Source: CAYURH01 sp964447105 (GTDB lineage Bacteria > Patescibacteriota > Saccharimonadia > Saccharimonadales > EFPC-124). From it: DNA of 58,110 bases. Below are positions 33,621 to 41,596 of this stretch, piece by piece; positions within the stretch are counted from its first letter, which is position 1; every line of letters begins with the position of its first letter. Location of the stretch: positions 1 through 58,110 of the forward strand of contig CAYURH010000005.1 of assembly GCA_964447105.1 (NCBI GenBank). The letters are read 5' to 3'. A program made the translations under genes and the position numbers. The notes under the pieces were generated by a model. The model worked only from the letters and a program-made list of their open reading frames with translations. It searched no databases and was not told the origin of the DNA.

Positions 33621-33713
33621 GGGTCGTCTCCCTGTGTCTGCTTGTCGGGTACTACTCACGGCAAACGTGAGTAAACTGAACAATATAATATACTATTTTT
33701 GTTTATGAGTCAA
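33621..33713 (-). promoter_or_regulatory. Promoter and structured leader of cassette B
   Basis: On the minus strand: TTGACT (33713-33708), a 17-nt spacer, TATTAT (33690-33685), a perfect 8-bp hairpin TACTCACG/CGTGAGTA with a 5-nt loop (33673-33653), then CGACAAGCAGACACAG (33647-33632) and GGGAG before the ATG. The 16-nt box is identical to that of cassette A, while the hairpin sequence differs completely. Confidence 0.88.
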
Positions 33714-33716
33714 GTA

Positions 33717-34352
33717 TCATAACGCACCATCAAACGGCCACCACACTTTGGGTGTAATATCGAGCGGCCACACCCATGGGGGATTTACAAATAGAAATAC
33801 TAGCGCCACGCCGCACACAACCATGGTCCATGTCGCCATCAACATGCCTTCACTGAGGTTGTATAGCTTTTTCGTTGTTGCTCGCCATATGCGCTGTGCG
33901 TATTCGGGCATAAGGAGGGCAATGACAAATAGCGATGCGCAATTTACCATGATAGGCAAAATCGTGGCGTACACCCTGTCGACATCGAGCGCCGAAAACG
34001 CCGCTACGATAACTGCTGCCACGCTGGCTGTCACGCATGCGCTCAGAAAAGCCAGCCCACCAGCCAGGTAACTTGCTAGCAATCCAAACGCCGTAGTAAC
34101 TGCCCCCACAAACACCGCCCATGTGACGGTAAATGGATATACGATTGCCGTTGCCGCACCAATTCGTCCGTGGCGGCGGATAGCATGTGCAATGTTTTTG
34201 CCGGTTGTCGTGAGTAGCTGAAGGATAAGTTCGATCAGTGCTATGAATATCAGCACCACCATAGGCGCCTTTATCGCAAGAGTGATCAGCAATATATAGG
34301 GCAGGCTACGTGCCAGCCCGGTGGCTTCGGGGGACCAACTGGGGCGTGTCAT
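33717..34352 (-). CDS. Polytopic membrane protein of unknown function
   Basis: 211 residues with five or six hydrophobic helices (for example LPYILLITLAIKAPMVVLIFIALIE region and WTMVVCGVALVFLFV), starting MTRPSWSPEATGLARSL and ending near PLDITPKVWWPFDGAL. I do not recognise the family. A CATATACG element lies only 3 nt before the ATG. It is divergent from umuC across a 70-nt gap. Confidence 0.78.
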   Translation of the reverse strand: MTRPSWSPEATGLARSLPYILLITLAIKAPMVVLIFIALIELILQLLTTTGKNIAHAIRRHGRIGAATAIVYPFTVTWAVFVGAVTTAFGLLASYLAGGLAFLSACVTASVAAVIVAAFSALDVDRVYATILPIMVNCASLFVIALLMPEYAQRIWRATTKKLYNLSEGMLMATWTMVVCGVALVFLFVNPPWVWPLDITPKVWWPFDGAL

Positions 34353-34422
34353 GGGCGTATATGCTCCTGACGCTCACTGTGCGCCTGTATGCCTGCAAAG
34401 TCAACGTTTGTATACTGGGGTT

Positions 34423-35685
34423 ATGGCAGTATTTGCGTTGGTGGATTGTAACAACTTTTTTGTGAGCTGCGAGCGTGTGTTTCGGCCTGATTTGTGGAAT
34501 AAACCAGTGGCCGTGCTTAGCAACAACGACGGCTGTATTGTGGCGCGCAGCAACGAAGTCAAAGCGTTGGGCGTACCCATGGCGGTGCCGTATTTTGAAG
34601 TAAAAGATACGCTCAAGCGCCATGATGTCACATTGTTTTCGGGCAACTTCAGTTTGTATGGGGATTTTTCGCAGCGCGTGGTGCAGATTTTGCAAGATGC
34701 CTGTCCGGATATCGAAGTGTATTCGGTGGACGAATCGTTTCTAGAATTGTCGCATATGGCAATTCATGATTATGAGGCGTGGGGTCGGGCGCTCCGTGCC
34801 AAGATTATGCAGTGGACTGGTATCCCCGTGTCGGTGGGGATTGCATCTACCAAAACGTTAGCTAAAGCGGCGGCAGATTTTGCCAAAAAGAACGATGATA
34901 CCCAGGGGTGTTGGTCGATTGTAGATGATGATCAAAAACGTGTTGATCTGCTGAGCTGGTTACCGCTTGGTGATGTGTGGGGTGTTGGTCGCGGCACCGC
35001 GCCCAAGCTGCGGGCGCGCGGTATCAAAAACGCGTATGATCTGAGCTGCGTCAGTGCTGTTTGGGCGCAAACCAACCTAAGCATCCGCGGTGTCAAAATG
35101 CTGCGTGAACTCAACGGCGAAAGCTGCTATCCATTGGAGTCGGGGGGTGAACCGCAGCAGTCGATTGCGCGCACGCGGAGTTTTGGGCATAACATTCGTA
35201 ATTACTATGAGCTAGAGGGCGCGGTGGCAACATTTGCAGCTCAAGCGGCGGTGAAGTTGCGTGCGCAGGGTCAGGTGGCGGGTGCGGTGATGACATTTTT
35301 GCGTACGTCACGTCACGCAGATGTGCAGGGCGGCGGGTCGCAGGTGACGACGCTAATGCCGCCAAGTGCGGAAACAGGGCAGATTATTACAGCGGCGCTA
35401 AGAGGGTTGGAGCAGATTTATGACCCTGATTTTGGATATAAAAAAGGTGGAGTAGTGTTACTGGATTTGCGCGGAGTCCGTCAGCTGGCGTTTGATAGCG
35501 TGCCGGATGATCTGGATCGTCGGGCGCGGTTGATGAAGGCGGTGGATGGATTGAATGATTTGTACCATACGCGATTGGTGCGGCATGCGAGTGAACACCT
35601 GGAGGACGCCCGGTGGCGGAGCAAGCGCGAGTTGCGGAGTCCGGCGTATACGACGAACTGGCGTGAGCTGCGCAGAGTCAAATAA
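34423..35685 (+). CDS. umuC: UmuC, Y-family DNA polymerase V subunit
   Basis: 420 residues from ATG 34423; upstream codons do not match the family. MAVFALVDCNNFFVSCERVF is the first catalytic carboxylate region, VYSVDESFLEL holds the second Asp-Glu pair, and SVGIASTKTLAKAAADFAKK is the fingers/palm junction. The little-finger region begins around QQSIARTRSFGHNI. It is a translesion polymerase that would work with the UmuD-like protein at 31628. TATACT ends 6 nt before the ATG, suggesting a leaderless message. Confidence 0.96.
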   Translation: MAVFALVDCNNFFVSCERVFRPDLWNKPVAVLSNNDGCIVARSNEVKALGVPMAVPYFEVKDTLKRHDVTLFSGNFSLYGDFSQRVVQILQDACPDIEVYSVDESFLELSHMAIHDYEAWGRALRAKIMQWTGIPVSVGIASTKTLAKAAADFAKKNDDTQGCWSIVDDDQKRVDLLSWLPLGDVWGVGRGTAPKLRARGIKNAYDLSCVSAVWAQTNLSIRGVKMLRELNGESCYPLESGGEPQQSIARTRSFGHNIRNYYELEGAVATFAAQAAVKLRAQGQVAGAVMTFLRTSRHADVQGGGSQVTTLMPPSAETGQIITAALRGLEQIYDPDFGYKKGGVVLLDLRGVRQLAFDSVPDDLDRRARLMKAVDGLNDLYHTRLVRHASEHLEDARWRSKRELRSPAYTTNWRELRRVK

Positions 35686-35699
35686 CGTGCCGGGCGTGC

Positions 35700-36533
35700 C
35701 TAGTTTTTCGCTTTGTCGCGTGACACAAATTCTTTGTGGCGGAGCGAACGAGCAATGCGGTCAATTTCGTTTGTAAGCAAAGAAGCAATCTGAAACGCTG
35801 TCGGCGTTTGGGTGAAATATTGTTGGCGACCAGTGCCGTAGGCAATCAGTAGTAATTCTTTGTCGTGTAGCCAGATGTCATAAAACGCATTATCTACAAG
35901 CGCACTCATAACATCTGGCGTAAGGAGCATGTAAATATCGAGCTGCTCGTCTTTTTCGCCAATGACATCGTAGTGGGAAGGGAAATCACCTTCGAGGTGA
36001 TAATACATAGGCCGGGCAAATCGCGAAGCGGGTAGTTTTTGCCCCTGGTGGTAGCCATGTTTTGCTTCGATGTAGAGCCGAGGCACTTCTTCGGGCAATG
36101 TAAGGCGAAAAACACTCATACCTACGGGCAGGCCGGTGCCGTTTTGGTTGGCACTGGCTAATTTGAGTTTGACGGTGGCGCAGACATATTCAAATGGTAA
36201 GTCACGCAGTTTTCCGGTGAGCCGATCCAGCACTCGGCTGATGGTGACGACTTCGTACGGCAGTTGAAGCGTAGCGCCTGATGTTAGGCTGGATGCCGAA
36301 CCGCTACCCGGCCCTACGCCCACATAGCCAAAATGATTATCGCGGGCAAATGCAGCCAGAGCTGACTGCCGCTGCTTTTGATGCACCATCAGCACCGGGA
36401 TTCTCGCAACAAACCACACAATCGCCACAATCCAAAATGGTGGGAAAAAATGTAGCCACGTCGGTAACCTGTGGGCAGGTAGGTCAGCTCTAAAACGCGG
36501 CGATTGAGTAAGGCGGGAGAAATCGATGTGCAT
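35700..36533 (-). CDS. Single-span membrane protein with large cytoplasmic domain
   Basis: 277 residues: one helix near residues 28-50 (FFPPFWIVAIVWFVARIPVLM) and then a domain with a conserved-looking FARDNHFGYVGVGPGSG, LPFEYVCATVKLKL and YDIWLHDKELLLIAYG. I do not recognise the family. TATGCT ends 7 nt before the ATG on this strand. It converges on umuC, with 14 nt between the stops. Confidence 0.75.
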   Translation of the reverse strand: MHIDFSRLTQSPRFRADLPAHRLPTWLHFFPPFWIVAIVWFVARIPVLMVHQKQRQSALAAFARDNHFGYVGVGPGSGSASSLTSGATLQLPYEVVTISRVLDRLTGKLRDLPFEYVCATVKLKLASANQNGTGLPVGMSVFRLTLPEEVPRLYIEAKHGYHQGQKLPASRFARPMYYHLEGDFPSHYDVIGEKDEQLDIYMLLTPDVMSALVDNAFYDIWLHDKELLLIAYGTGRQQYFTQTPTAFQIASLLTNEIDRIARSLRHKEFVSRDKAKN

Positions 36534-36641
36534 TAGTTAAAGCATATGTTACTTTGCCTGCACTGCCTAGATTTTGCGTCAGTACATGGAGTATGCCATG
36601 CTAAAGGTGCTCACGGCGAACGTTTGGTTGAAGGGGACTTC

Positions 36642-37193
36642 ATGAAAGTTCATCTCGTGGATGTGCTGATGTACGGGCCAAAAGCGCGTGGCGCTGGGCC
36701 TGAAGTATTGGTGACGTACGACAAGCGGCTGAGGGTATGGTGCGCGAGCTTCGATGGCTTGAACAAGGCGCAAAGGGCCATGCTCGCCGAAGCGACGTCA
36801 GACAAGGTTGAGCTGCTCGGCAATGACAGGGTTAGCTTGGGTACGTCGGACATCGGCTCGGCAATAGCACGTTTGCTCAGAGACTACTCGGTATTGGTGG
36901 GCAAGCAGCCGATCTATCGGTTCCAGCGGTACGATCGCAAAAAGGTGTGTGTCAGGGACGAGGGAACTCACCATGTCGTTCTGGATGCCACTCACCCGAA
37001 TAGGCTGACGCGAGGCAGGTACGGCGCACGTTGGTTGCTACGCCTTATGGCCAGTGAAGAATGCGCCATGGCAACCAGACCAGCGAGTGGCGGCATGCAG
37101 GTACAGCTGGCCACATCGCCCACCGATCCGGGTGAGCGTATCGCCATCTTCCGGACACTCCTGGGTCTGTACGCGCCACCGCGCAACAAGTGA
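36642..37193 (+). CDS. Orphan cassette: hypothetical 183-residue protein
   Basis: ATG 36642 is chosen because GAAGGGGAC precedes it; the longer frame from 36546 covers the leader. The protein is basic and soluble: MKVHLVDVLMYGPKARGAG, a helix LNKAQRAMLAEATSD, and a C-terminal segment with GERIAIFRTLLGLYAPP. I do not recognise the family. It has G+C-rich codons. Bases 36607-36619 of the leader are the exact reverse complement of 37202-37214 after the stop. Confidence 0.72.
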   Translation: MKVHLVDVLMYGPKARGAGPEVLVTYDKRLRVWCASFDGLNKAQRAMLAEATSDKVELLGNDRVSLGTSDIGSAIARLLRDYSVLVGKQPIYRFQRYDRKKVCVRDEGTHHVVLDATHPNRLTRGRYGARWLLRLMASEECAMATRPASGGMQVQLATSPTDPGERIAIFRTLLGLYAPPRNK

Positions 37194-37219
37194 AAGGCGG
37201 CTCGCCGTGAGCACGCCTT
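37194..37219 (+). terminator. Hairpin after the 36642 gene
   Basis: AAGGCG and CTC pair with GAG and CGCCTT with small internal loops, starting right after the TGA. No long U-tract follows. Part of its 3' half is complementary to the gene's own leader. Confidence 0.6.
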
Positions 37220-37228
37220 CCCCAGTAT

Positions 37229-38392
37229 TTATTTAGCTATATCGTAGAGCGAGACGGGTATGTGTTGTTCCTGAGCACCGGCAATGAAATCTTTGAATGT
37301 GGCTTTGGACTCATCATCTTGGAAATATGACCAGTCTGTGGCTTCGGGTGTGTTGCTTTTGTCTTCGCTAAATAGGTTGATAGACACACGATAGGCGTTT
37401 TGCTGGTAGTCGCGGATACTGGTGGCGACCTGCAAAATACCATCAAGCAGCGCCTTGCGTTCATTGATAGACAGGTGGACGGTGAGCGACGGATCATTGG
37501 TGTATTTGCTGGCAAATGTGCCGGAGTTGATCCAGATATCGCGGGTGCGCAGTTCTTGTGCAGCAGAGATAGCGAGGTCGGGCTGCAAGAACTCGGCGGC
37601 TTTGAACACGGTGCGTTTGGGCAATTTGGCGTTGGTAACCCATGGGAAACCCTGTATGCCAAAACTGGTAACCAAGTTGCGATCAAGCCCCACCACGTAT
37701 TGCGACAGACTGATGTAGTCGCCGTTGTCCCATTCCGCATCAGTCGGTTCGTAGGTGACGGCGCTCAGGAGCACGCTGCCTTTGGCGCCAGGAAAATATT
37801 GTTTGAGTTTGGTTAGATATTTGTTGACGCATAGTACAAAATCGTGCGGTTCCGTGTCTTTGTTGTTCCAGCTTGGTGTGTTGGATTCGGGGAAAGGCAC
37901 CCACATGCCCATCATGTCGTCGGTGATGCCACTGGCTTTGAGCGCTTTGAAGTAGGTGTCTATAGCGGTGTCATATGCCCCCGACAAATAACTTTTGTAC
38001 GACATAGCTTGCTGGCTAATGTATGGCTCCACGATAATGATGGGGCTGACGCCAGCTTGTTTGAAATTGCGCAGTGTCACGGCCATGGCGCTGGCGTTGG
38101 CCTGGGCTACAGCTGGCGTTTCGGAAAAGCCGGTAAACACCATCAGACTGTTGGTTACGAAGGATGAGCAAACGGTTTGATATTCGCCCAGGCGTTTGAG
38201 GTATGAATCATTCATAGTGAGAGTGAGTGGTTTGGTGCTGGTGCATCCATTAGTTTGTTGGGTGTGCGCCGCTTCGACTTGCGGTGCTTGGTTGGTGATG
38301 GGGTTGACCGACAGAGTGTAGGTAAGCCAGCTAAAACCACATACTAAACCCAAGAGGGATAGGTTGGCTAGTATCATTTCGCGTCTTTTCAC
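37229..38392 (-). CDS. Membrane-anchored glycosidase-like protein, last gene of the polysaccharide operon
   Basis: 387 residues from GTG 38392, which overlaps the GT2 stop by 1 nt and has AAGGAG upstream. It has an N-terminal anchor (ILANLSLLGLVCGFSWLTYTL) and then an extracytoplasmic domain resembling a TIM-barrel glycosidase: VTLRNFKQAGVSPIIIVEPY, MGMWVPFPESNTPSWNN and GSVLLSAVTYEPTDAEW. I cannot name the family. Its position after a processive GT2 fits a hydrolase or trimming enzyme for the exported polymer. Confidence 0.72.
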   Translation of the reverse strand: MKRREMILANLSLLGLVCGFSWLTYTLSVNPITNQAPQVEAAHTQQTNGCTSTKPLTLTMNDSYLKRLGEYQTVCSSFVTNSLMVFTGFSETPAVAQANASAMAVTLRNFKQAGVSPIIIVEPYISQQAMSYKSYLSGAYDTAIDTYFKALKASGITDDMMGMWVPFPESNTPSWNNKDTEPHDFVLCVNKYLTKLKQYFPGAKGSVLLSAVTYEPTDAEWDNGDYISLSQYVVGLDRNLVTSFGIQGFPWVTNAKLPKRTVFKAAEFLQPDLAISAAQELRTRDIWINSGTFASKYTNDPSLTVHLSINERKALLDGILQVATSIRDYQQNAYRVSINLFSEDKSNTPEATDWSYFQDDESKATFKDFIAGAQEQHIPVSLYDIAK

Positions 38393-39678
38393 TACGCGTT
38401 CTCCTTGGCTTGTTGCTGGTGGATGCCCTGGCGGTTCCAGCGCTGCCACTCTACTTCTTGGCCCTGGCGAATCATGCGCAGACTTTTGTAGAGTGATACA
38501 AATTCAATCCAGTCCAGGAAGTAGAAGAGCGGCCAGAATGGGAAGTACAACAGATAGTGTGACCGCGGCCGCGTGTGGAATGTGGGCACAGTGAGGAATG
38601 TAATAAATATGTAGCACATAGCCAGCGCCAACGATAAATATTCACTGCTGATGATCACGTACGCTACCATGATTGCCACAGCAATAGGCTCAAACAGCAG
38701 TGAAATTTCGGTCAGCATAGAAAACGGCAGGACGAAAAACGACAAGAAAACATTGTGGTGATCTTCGGTAGAAAAGAACATAGAACGATATTTTTTGAAT
38801 GTGTCGAGCCGACCTTTTTTCCAGCGAATGCGCTGTGACACCAAGCTGGAAACATCAGACGCGCCCTCGGTGTAGCAGATGACATCTTCGGCATACGTGG
38901 ATTTCATGCCGTGGAATTTGGTGCGCATGGACATTTCGATATCTTCGGTTTTGTTTTTGGTGTCAAACAAACCGATTTTGCGGAATACGTCTTTGCGGAA
39001 TGATGCGCAGGCGCCGCCAAATATATACTCGGCACCCATCAGCGCGTGCGTGCGCTTGTTGTAAAAGCCAAAGAAATATTCCAAGTGCTGCGCCAGCCCT
39101 ACGAGCGTGCTGGTATTTACGACTTCTACATTGCCTACCACGGCCATAATGTCTTTATCTAAATAATATTTGACCAGTCTTTCGACGGCACCTTGCTGCA
39201 GCGCAGAATCCGCGTCGATAGTCACAATAATTTCGCCACTCGATGCGCGGATGCCGGTGTTGAGCGCTTTGCCCTTGCCGCCGTTGTCTTGCGAGATGTA
39301 GCAGAGGTGGCCTACGGATTCTTTCTTTTTCTTGAGTTGGCGCATGTAGTCTTTCACTAAATCATCGGTGTTGTCGGTGGAGCCGTCGTTGACTACCACT
39401 ACTTCAATGTTGTCGTAGCCGTTGTGGAGTGCAGAACTGAGCGTTTTGATGATACCCACTCCTTCGTTCCAGGCGGGGATGATGACCGACACTTTGGGGT
39501 GGTATGGCGGTAAATCTTTTTTGAGGCGCTGGTTATAATGTCGGATGTAGCGAATTTTTTCGCGCAGCGGGTAGAGTGGCGACACGATGAGGAAGAAATA
39601 ATTTTTGGCCAGTGTCAGCGTAACAAAAACGGTGATTACCGCTCGCACACAATCAAACACAATTGTCTCAAGTCCCAT
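38392..39678 (-). CDS. Processive family-2 glycosyltransferase (PgaC/cellulose-synthase-like)
   Basis: 428 residues: an N-terminal helix, the GT-A domain with VSVIIPAWNEGVGI, VVVNDGSTDNT, TIDADS (DxD), TEDIEM and QRIRWKKG (QxxRW), then four or more C-terminal helices. This is the architecture of synthases that make and extrude beta-linked polysaccharide such as poly-GlcNAc. It lies 3 nt after the 201-residue gene. Confidence 0.93.
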   Translation of the reverse strand: MGLETIVFDCVRAVITVFVTLTLAKNYFFLIVSPLYPLREKIRYIRHYNQRLKKDLPPYHPKVSVIIPAWNEGVGIIKTLSSALHNGYDNIEVVVVNDGSTDNTDDLVKDYMRQLKKKKESVGHLCYISQDNGGKGKALNTGIRASSGEIIVTIDADSALQQGAVERLVKYYLDKDIMAVVGNVEVVNTSTLVGLAQHLEYFFGFYNKRTHALMGAEYIFGGACASFRKDVFRKIGLFDTKNKTEDIEMSMRTKFHGMKSTYAEDVICYTEGASDVSSLVSQRIRWKKGRLDTFKKYRSMFFSTEDHHNVFLSFFVLPFSMLTEISLLFEPIAVAIMVAYVIISSEYLSLALAMCYIFITFLTVPTFHTRPRSHYLLYFPFWPLFYFLDWIEFVSLYKSLRMIRQGQEVEWQRWNRQGIHQQQAKENA

Positions 39679-39681
39679 ACG

Positions 39682-40287
39682 CTATCCTTTTTGTACCAAT
39701 GAAAAACCGTAATATGTGCCCGCGCCCGGGTCTTCTACAAGCAGCACAATTTGCCGTGTGTCTGATTTGCTCGCCACAAAATTGGTGCCGAGTGGCAGCA
39801 CTTTTTTCTCAGCCACTTTGTAGTTAGCTTGCTGGCCGTTGTCGTGGAACACATCTACATCCATGCCGATATCGATCTGGTTAGGGCTGGGCAGTGTGCG
39901 CCAGCTGCTTATAGCGTAGATGAGATAGTCGATGGTAATGTTGTGATCGTCTTTGTCCAGGCCTACGTAGTGGCCGAGGTTGGGGCGAGCATACCATTGG
40001 CCATCGATGACGCGTTTTTCTTCAAGGTTGAGTGTGGATTTGATGGCTGGTAATTGAATGTATTGCAGATGTGCATATTCGGCATTGCGCTCACCCTGGC
40101 TTTGATCGGGCAATATGTCGAACTGCTTAACAATAGCGGCGATGGGCGCTTGCGCGGCCATTTTTTGCACTGAATCGGCGATGGGGATGTCTTTGTTGAA
40201 TACGACTTCATAGGTATTCATAAAAACAAAAACTGTGAAGCCCAATGATACGGAGAGTAGCAGCAGTTTGGCTAGGCGATGATTCAT
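39682..40287 (-). CDS. Membrane-anchored exported protein upstream of the GT2
   Basis: 201 residues with one N-terminal anchor (LAKLLLLSVSLGFTVFVFM) and a beta-rich external domain (YVGLDKDDHNITIDYLIYAI, IGMDVDVF, VLPLGTNFVASKSDTRQIVLL). The size and beta-rich look recall sortase-like barrels, but the TLxTC and catalytic His/Arg motifs are absent, so I leave it unnamed. The start overlaps the stop of the 46-residue gene (ATGA). Confidence 0.75.
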   Translation of the reverse strand: MNHRLAKLLLLSVSLGFTVFVFMNTYEVVFNKDIPIADSVQKMAAQAPIAAIVKQFDILPDQSQGERNAEYAHLQYIQLPAIKSTLNLEEKRVIDGQWYARPNLGHYVGLDKDDHNITIDYLIYAISSWRTLPSPNQIDIGMDVDVFHDNGQQANYKVAEKKVLPLGTNFVASKSDTRQIVLLVEDPGAGTYYGFSLVQKG

Positions 40288-40424
40288 TTAATCTTTTTTA
40301 CCCTCATATATAGACTAAGACTCATGCTGATGAGCCAGGCCAGGATATTCACCGCCACAATAGTAATACATGCGATCAAGAGGACGCGGACAGGAAGGCT
40401 AGTCTGGAAAATGTTTTCGAACAT
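40284..40424 (-). CDS. 46-residue membrane protein heading the polysaccharide operon
   Basis: ATG 40424 to TGA 40284. The sequence begins MFENIFQTSLPVRVL, has one helix (LIACITIVAVNILAWLISM) and a basic end (RVKKIK). The stop overlaps the next start as ATGA, which argues for a real translated gene. It may be an accessory subunit of the synthase, like the small PgaD-type partners; that is inference. Confidence 0.65.
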   Translation of the reverse strand: MFENIFQTSLPVRVLLIACITIVAVNILAWLISMSLSLYMRVKKIK

Positions 40425-40681
40425 GGCAGAACCTGCGGGTTAGTTTACTTGCGGGCAGTACTTGGTCAGTTGCTACCCTTGCGAACTGTCCAAGACTGTA
40501 GTGAAAAATCACTAATTCATGGTGCATTGTACAGGAATAGAGACTGCTATGTAAAGAAACTGATCTGTAAGTGTAGTGAAAAATAATTATGTGAGATAAC
40601 GATTGTCGGTTATTAGAGCAGTGGGTGTGGCGCGACAACCGAAGATGCGCATGTATAATGGGAGTATAAATAAGGACATAC
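40425..40681. other. Intergenic region with direct repeats and the VOC-gene promoter
   Basis: TGTAGTGAAAAAT occurs twice (40497-40509 and 40572-40584). The first copy is part of a TAGTG/CACTA hairpin. A TTGTCG/CGACAA pair flanks a G-rich stretch near 40610-40640. TATAAT at 40654-40659 and AAGGA at 40672 serve the plus-strand gene at 40682. No further gene is seen. Confidence 0.6.
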
Positions 40682-41101
40682 ATGCAAAGTAAACTCAACC
40701 CCTACATTAGTTTCAAAGACAACGCCCGCGAAGCTATGGAATTTTATAAAACGGTTTTTGGTGGCAAACTCGAGGTCAATACCTTTGCAGAGTTTCACGC
40801 TTCCGATGATCCAGCCGAAGGCGATAAAGTGATGCACGCCATGCTCACAGCCGAAAATGGCATCGCATTTATGGGCGCTGATACGCCAAACGCTATGCAA
40901 TATAACCCTGGTGCACGCATTAGTATGTCTCTGAGCGGCGACAACGAAGATGAATTGCGCGGCTACTACGACAAACTGTCGCAAGGCGGTCAACCTGGAA
41001 TGCCGCTCGAAAAAGCACCGTGGGGCGACACTTTTGGCATGGTGACTGACAAGTTTGGCGTGACCTGGATGGTCAATATCTTTGGCAAGCACGACCATTA
41101 G
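40682..41101 (+). CDS. VOC-superfamily protein, PhnB/glyoxalase-like
   Basis: 139 residues: NPYISFKDNAREAMEFYKTVFGG at the start and WGDTFGMVTDKFGVTWMVN at the end are the two paired beta-alpha-beta signatures of the PhnB-like (DUF1338-type naming varies) VOC family. Its reaction is unknown. A ribosome site (AAGGA) and TATAAT box precede it. Confidence 0.9.
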   Translation: MQSKLNPYISFKDNAREAMEFYKTVFGGKLEVNTFAEFHASDDPAEGDKVMHAMLTAENGIAFMGADTPNAMQYNPGARISMSLSGDNEDELRGYYDKLSQGGQPGMPLEKAPWGDTFGMVTDKFGVTWMVNIFGKHDH

Positions 41102-41134
41102 TTGACGGACGTAGCAGTCTGCGACAGCTACTGT

Positions 41135-41596
41135 CTACACGGGCAGCATGTCTTTATAACGCTGCCAAATGGTTTGCATCGCAGGAGTACATGTATCAAA
41201 GCGTTCGGTAAGATCGCTGGCGTTTAGTGCGTCGCAATTTTTATGCGTAACCCCAAGCGGTGCAACACCGTAAAAAGCACTCATATAATAATGGTGCCGT
41301 TCAGACATAACGGCGCCATCTCCCAGGTGATGCAAAGTGATTGCAGCGCTGGTGATCGTTGGTAATGCGCGCATTGCAGCTACGTCGGCCGTTTCGCTCT
41401 GGCGGCATAGAGTCATGGCCGTGGCGCTCAGGCGGCCACTACGGAGGTGGCTGACAATCACCTGGTGTTGGGGTGTAACAAGTACAATAAACACCGCGTG
41501 ATACATGTCGCCCGGGGTAATGTCGCGAGGCAACTTGCTGCCAATAACTTGCCCCCCTTCGCCTACAAGCGCAACTGCCTCGTCAGATACGGCCAT
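41135..41596 (-). CDS. Nudix-like protein with degenerate Nudix box
   Basis: 153 residues. AVFIVLVTPQHQVIVSHLRS and the following SETADVAAMRALPTI occupy the positions of the Nudix fold strand and the Nudix helix, but the consensus GX5EX7REUXEEXGU is not met: the REUXEE acids are missing. It is probably catalytically inactive or a divergent relative. It overlaps the surface-protein gene upstream by 14 nt, so the two are cotranscribed. Confidence 0.6.
   Translation of the reverse strand: MAVSDEAVALVGEGGQVIGSKLPRDITPGDMYHAVFIVLVTPQHQVIVSHLRSGRLSATAMTLCRQSETADVAAMRALPTITSAAITLHHLGDGAVMSERHHYYMSAFYGVAPLGVTHKNCDALNASDLTERFDTCTPAMQTIWQRYKDMLPV

Noticed and set aside
33621..33683. N-terminal extension of cassette B to 33683
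   Set aside because: It would translate the -10 box, leader hairpin and 16-nt box; ATG 33620 has a proper ribosome site.
36546..36641. N-terminal extension of the 36642 gene
   Set aside because: It lies in the leader and lacks a ribosome site; GAAGGGGAC precedes ATG 36642.
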